64,000 nt of DNA, from positions 62,001-126,000 of the forward strand of contig NZ_CP070480.1 of assembly GCF_016924835.1 (NCBI RefSeq). Reading direction: 5' to 3'. The stretch's first letter is position 1; the number at the start of each line of letters is the position of its first letter. Positions 63,764 through 64,000 of this stretch are shown here, in pieces. Source of the stretch: Rothia sp. ZJ932. GTDB lineage: Bacteria > Actinomycetota > Actinomycetes > Actinomycetales > Micrococcaceae. The position numbers and the translations under genes were made by a program. The notes below the pieces were generated by a model. The model did no database searches, was not told the origin of the DNA, and worked only from the letters and a program-made list of their open reading frames with translations.

Positions 63764-64000
63764 TTAGCCCAGCAGAACTTTTTCGAGGTAGGGGTTTAAG
63801 AAGGTGCCGTGTGGGTCGAGTTCTTCGCGTAGTTGGGTGAAAAACTCAAACTCTGGGTAGAGCGTGCTGAGGGACGCGGCACCCTGAGTGTGCAGCTGAC
63901 CCCAGTGGGGGCGTCCGCCGTGGGCTTTGAAGATGTCTTCGATGAATTTGAAAGTCTCAGTGTAGGGGAAGCGCCAGTATTCGCGTACTGAGATGAAGCC
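63764..64000 (-). CDS. D-arabinono-1,4-lactone oxidase-like flavoprotein, 3' end only
   Basis: Only the last 78 residues are in the window; the gene continues past its right edge. The frame reads ISVREYWRFPYTETFKFIED, then RPHWGQLHTQGAASLSTLYP and EELDPHGTFLNPYLEKVLLG to TAA at 63764. The RPHWG(K/Q)LH segment and LDP-G-F-N-YL ending are characteristic of the C-terminal domain of aldonolactone oxidases, FAD enzymes related to L-gulonolactone oxidase. Confidence 0.85.
   Translation of the reverse strand, partial: GFISVREYWRFPYTETFKFIEDIFKAHGGRPHWGQLHTQGAASLSTLYPEFEFFTQLREELDPHGTFLNPYLEKVLLG

Overview
The window looks like chromosome from a moderate-GC actinobacterium of the Micrococcaceae, most likely Rothia. 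This is inferred from gene content: the very large NAD-dependent glutamate dehydrogenase, PdxST with a divergent MocR/PdxR regulator, a SigK/RskA pair, a DUF6318-type lipoprotein, an Asp23/ECF operon, many Tat or lipoprotein secretion signals, and GTG/TTG starts behind purine-rich ribosome binding sites. No rRNA, tRNA, CRISPR array, insertion sequence or complete prophage was seen. Two parS-like 16-mers (4063 and 10524, the second a perfect palindrome) suggest an origin-proximal position.

Layout. 1-16 kb: glutamate dehydrogenase (cut at its 5' end), a GyrI-like protein, a decayed gene, an ArsD-like protein beside a SUKH (SMI1/KNR4) protein, a highly structured non-coding stretch (about 9363-9840), a cold-shock protein with a folded leader, a sucrase/ferredoxin-like protein, an S4 RNA-binding protein, a MATE pump, a DUF1846 protein and an SPFH protein. 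16-21.2 kb: a small defence-like island with an Abi_2/AbiF HEPN protein preceded by a possible terminator-ended small RNA, an unknown gene, and a PLD-nuclease/helicase/DUF3427 protein whose N-terminus is frameshifted. 21.5-28.7 kb: secreted proteins, vitamin B6 synthesis (pdxT, pdxS, pdxR) and membrane proteins.

28.7-36.7 kb: an ECF sigma factor operon in which the putative anti-sigma factor is fused to an Asp23-like domain, then the copper operon csoR-copZ-copA with a clear CsoR operator, then a GH15 hydrolase. 36.8-47 kb: sigK-rskA with a methionine-rich repeat lipoprotein, an acidic lipoprotein, an SBF-type transporter, an orphan sugar-ABC ATPase, an M48 protease and a gene-poor AT-rich stretch with a broken secreted-protein gene. 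47-51.5 kb: pta-ackA, then a multicopper oxidase and a thiamine-binding protein. 51.5-53.1 kb: a foreign-looking AT-rich insert with a tiny basic protein, a possible exported peptide and a membrane protein. 53-64 kb: GNAT, spermidine-synthase-like, YchJ, lipoprotein and broken YiiX amidase genes, a two-component system, a purine permease with a folded leader, DUF2218, ferredoxin-NADP reductase and the end of a sugar-lactone oxidase.

Two features run through the whole window. Long, near-perfect palindromes from several sequence families sit at gene ends and probably act as terminators or REP-like elements. Several genes are broken by single frameshifts or stops; some of these could be assembly errors rather than real decay.
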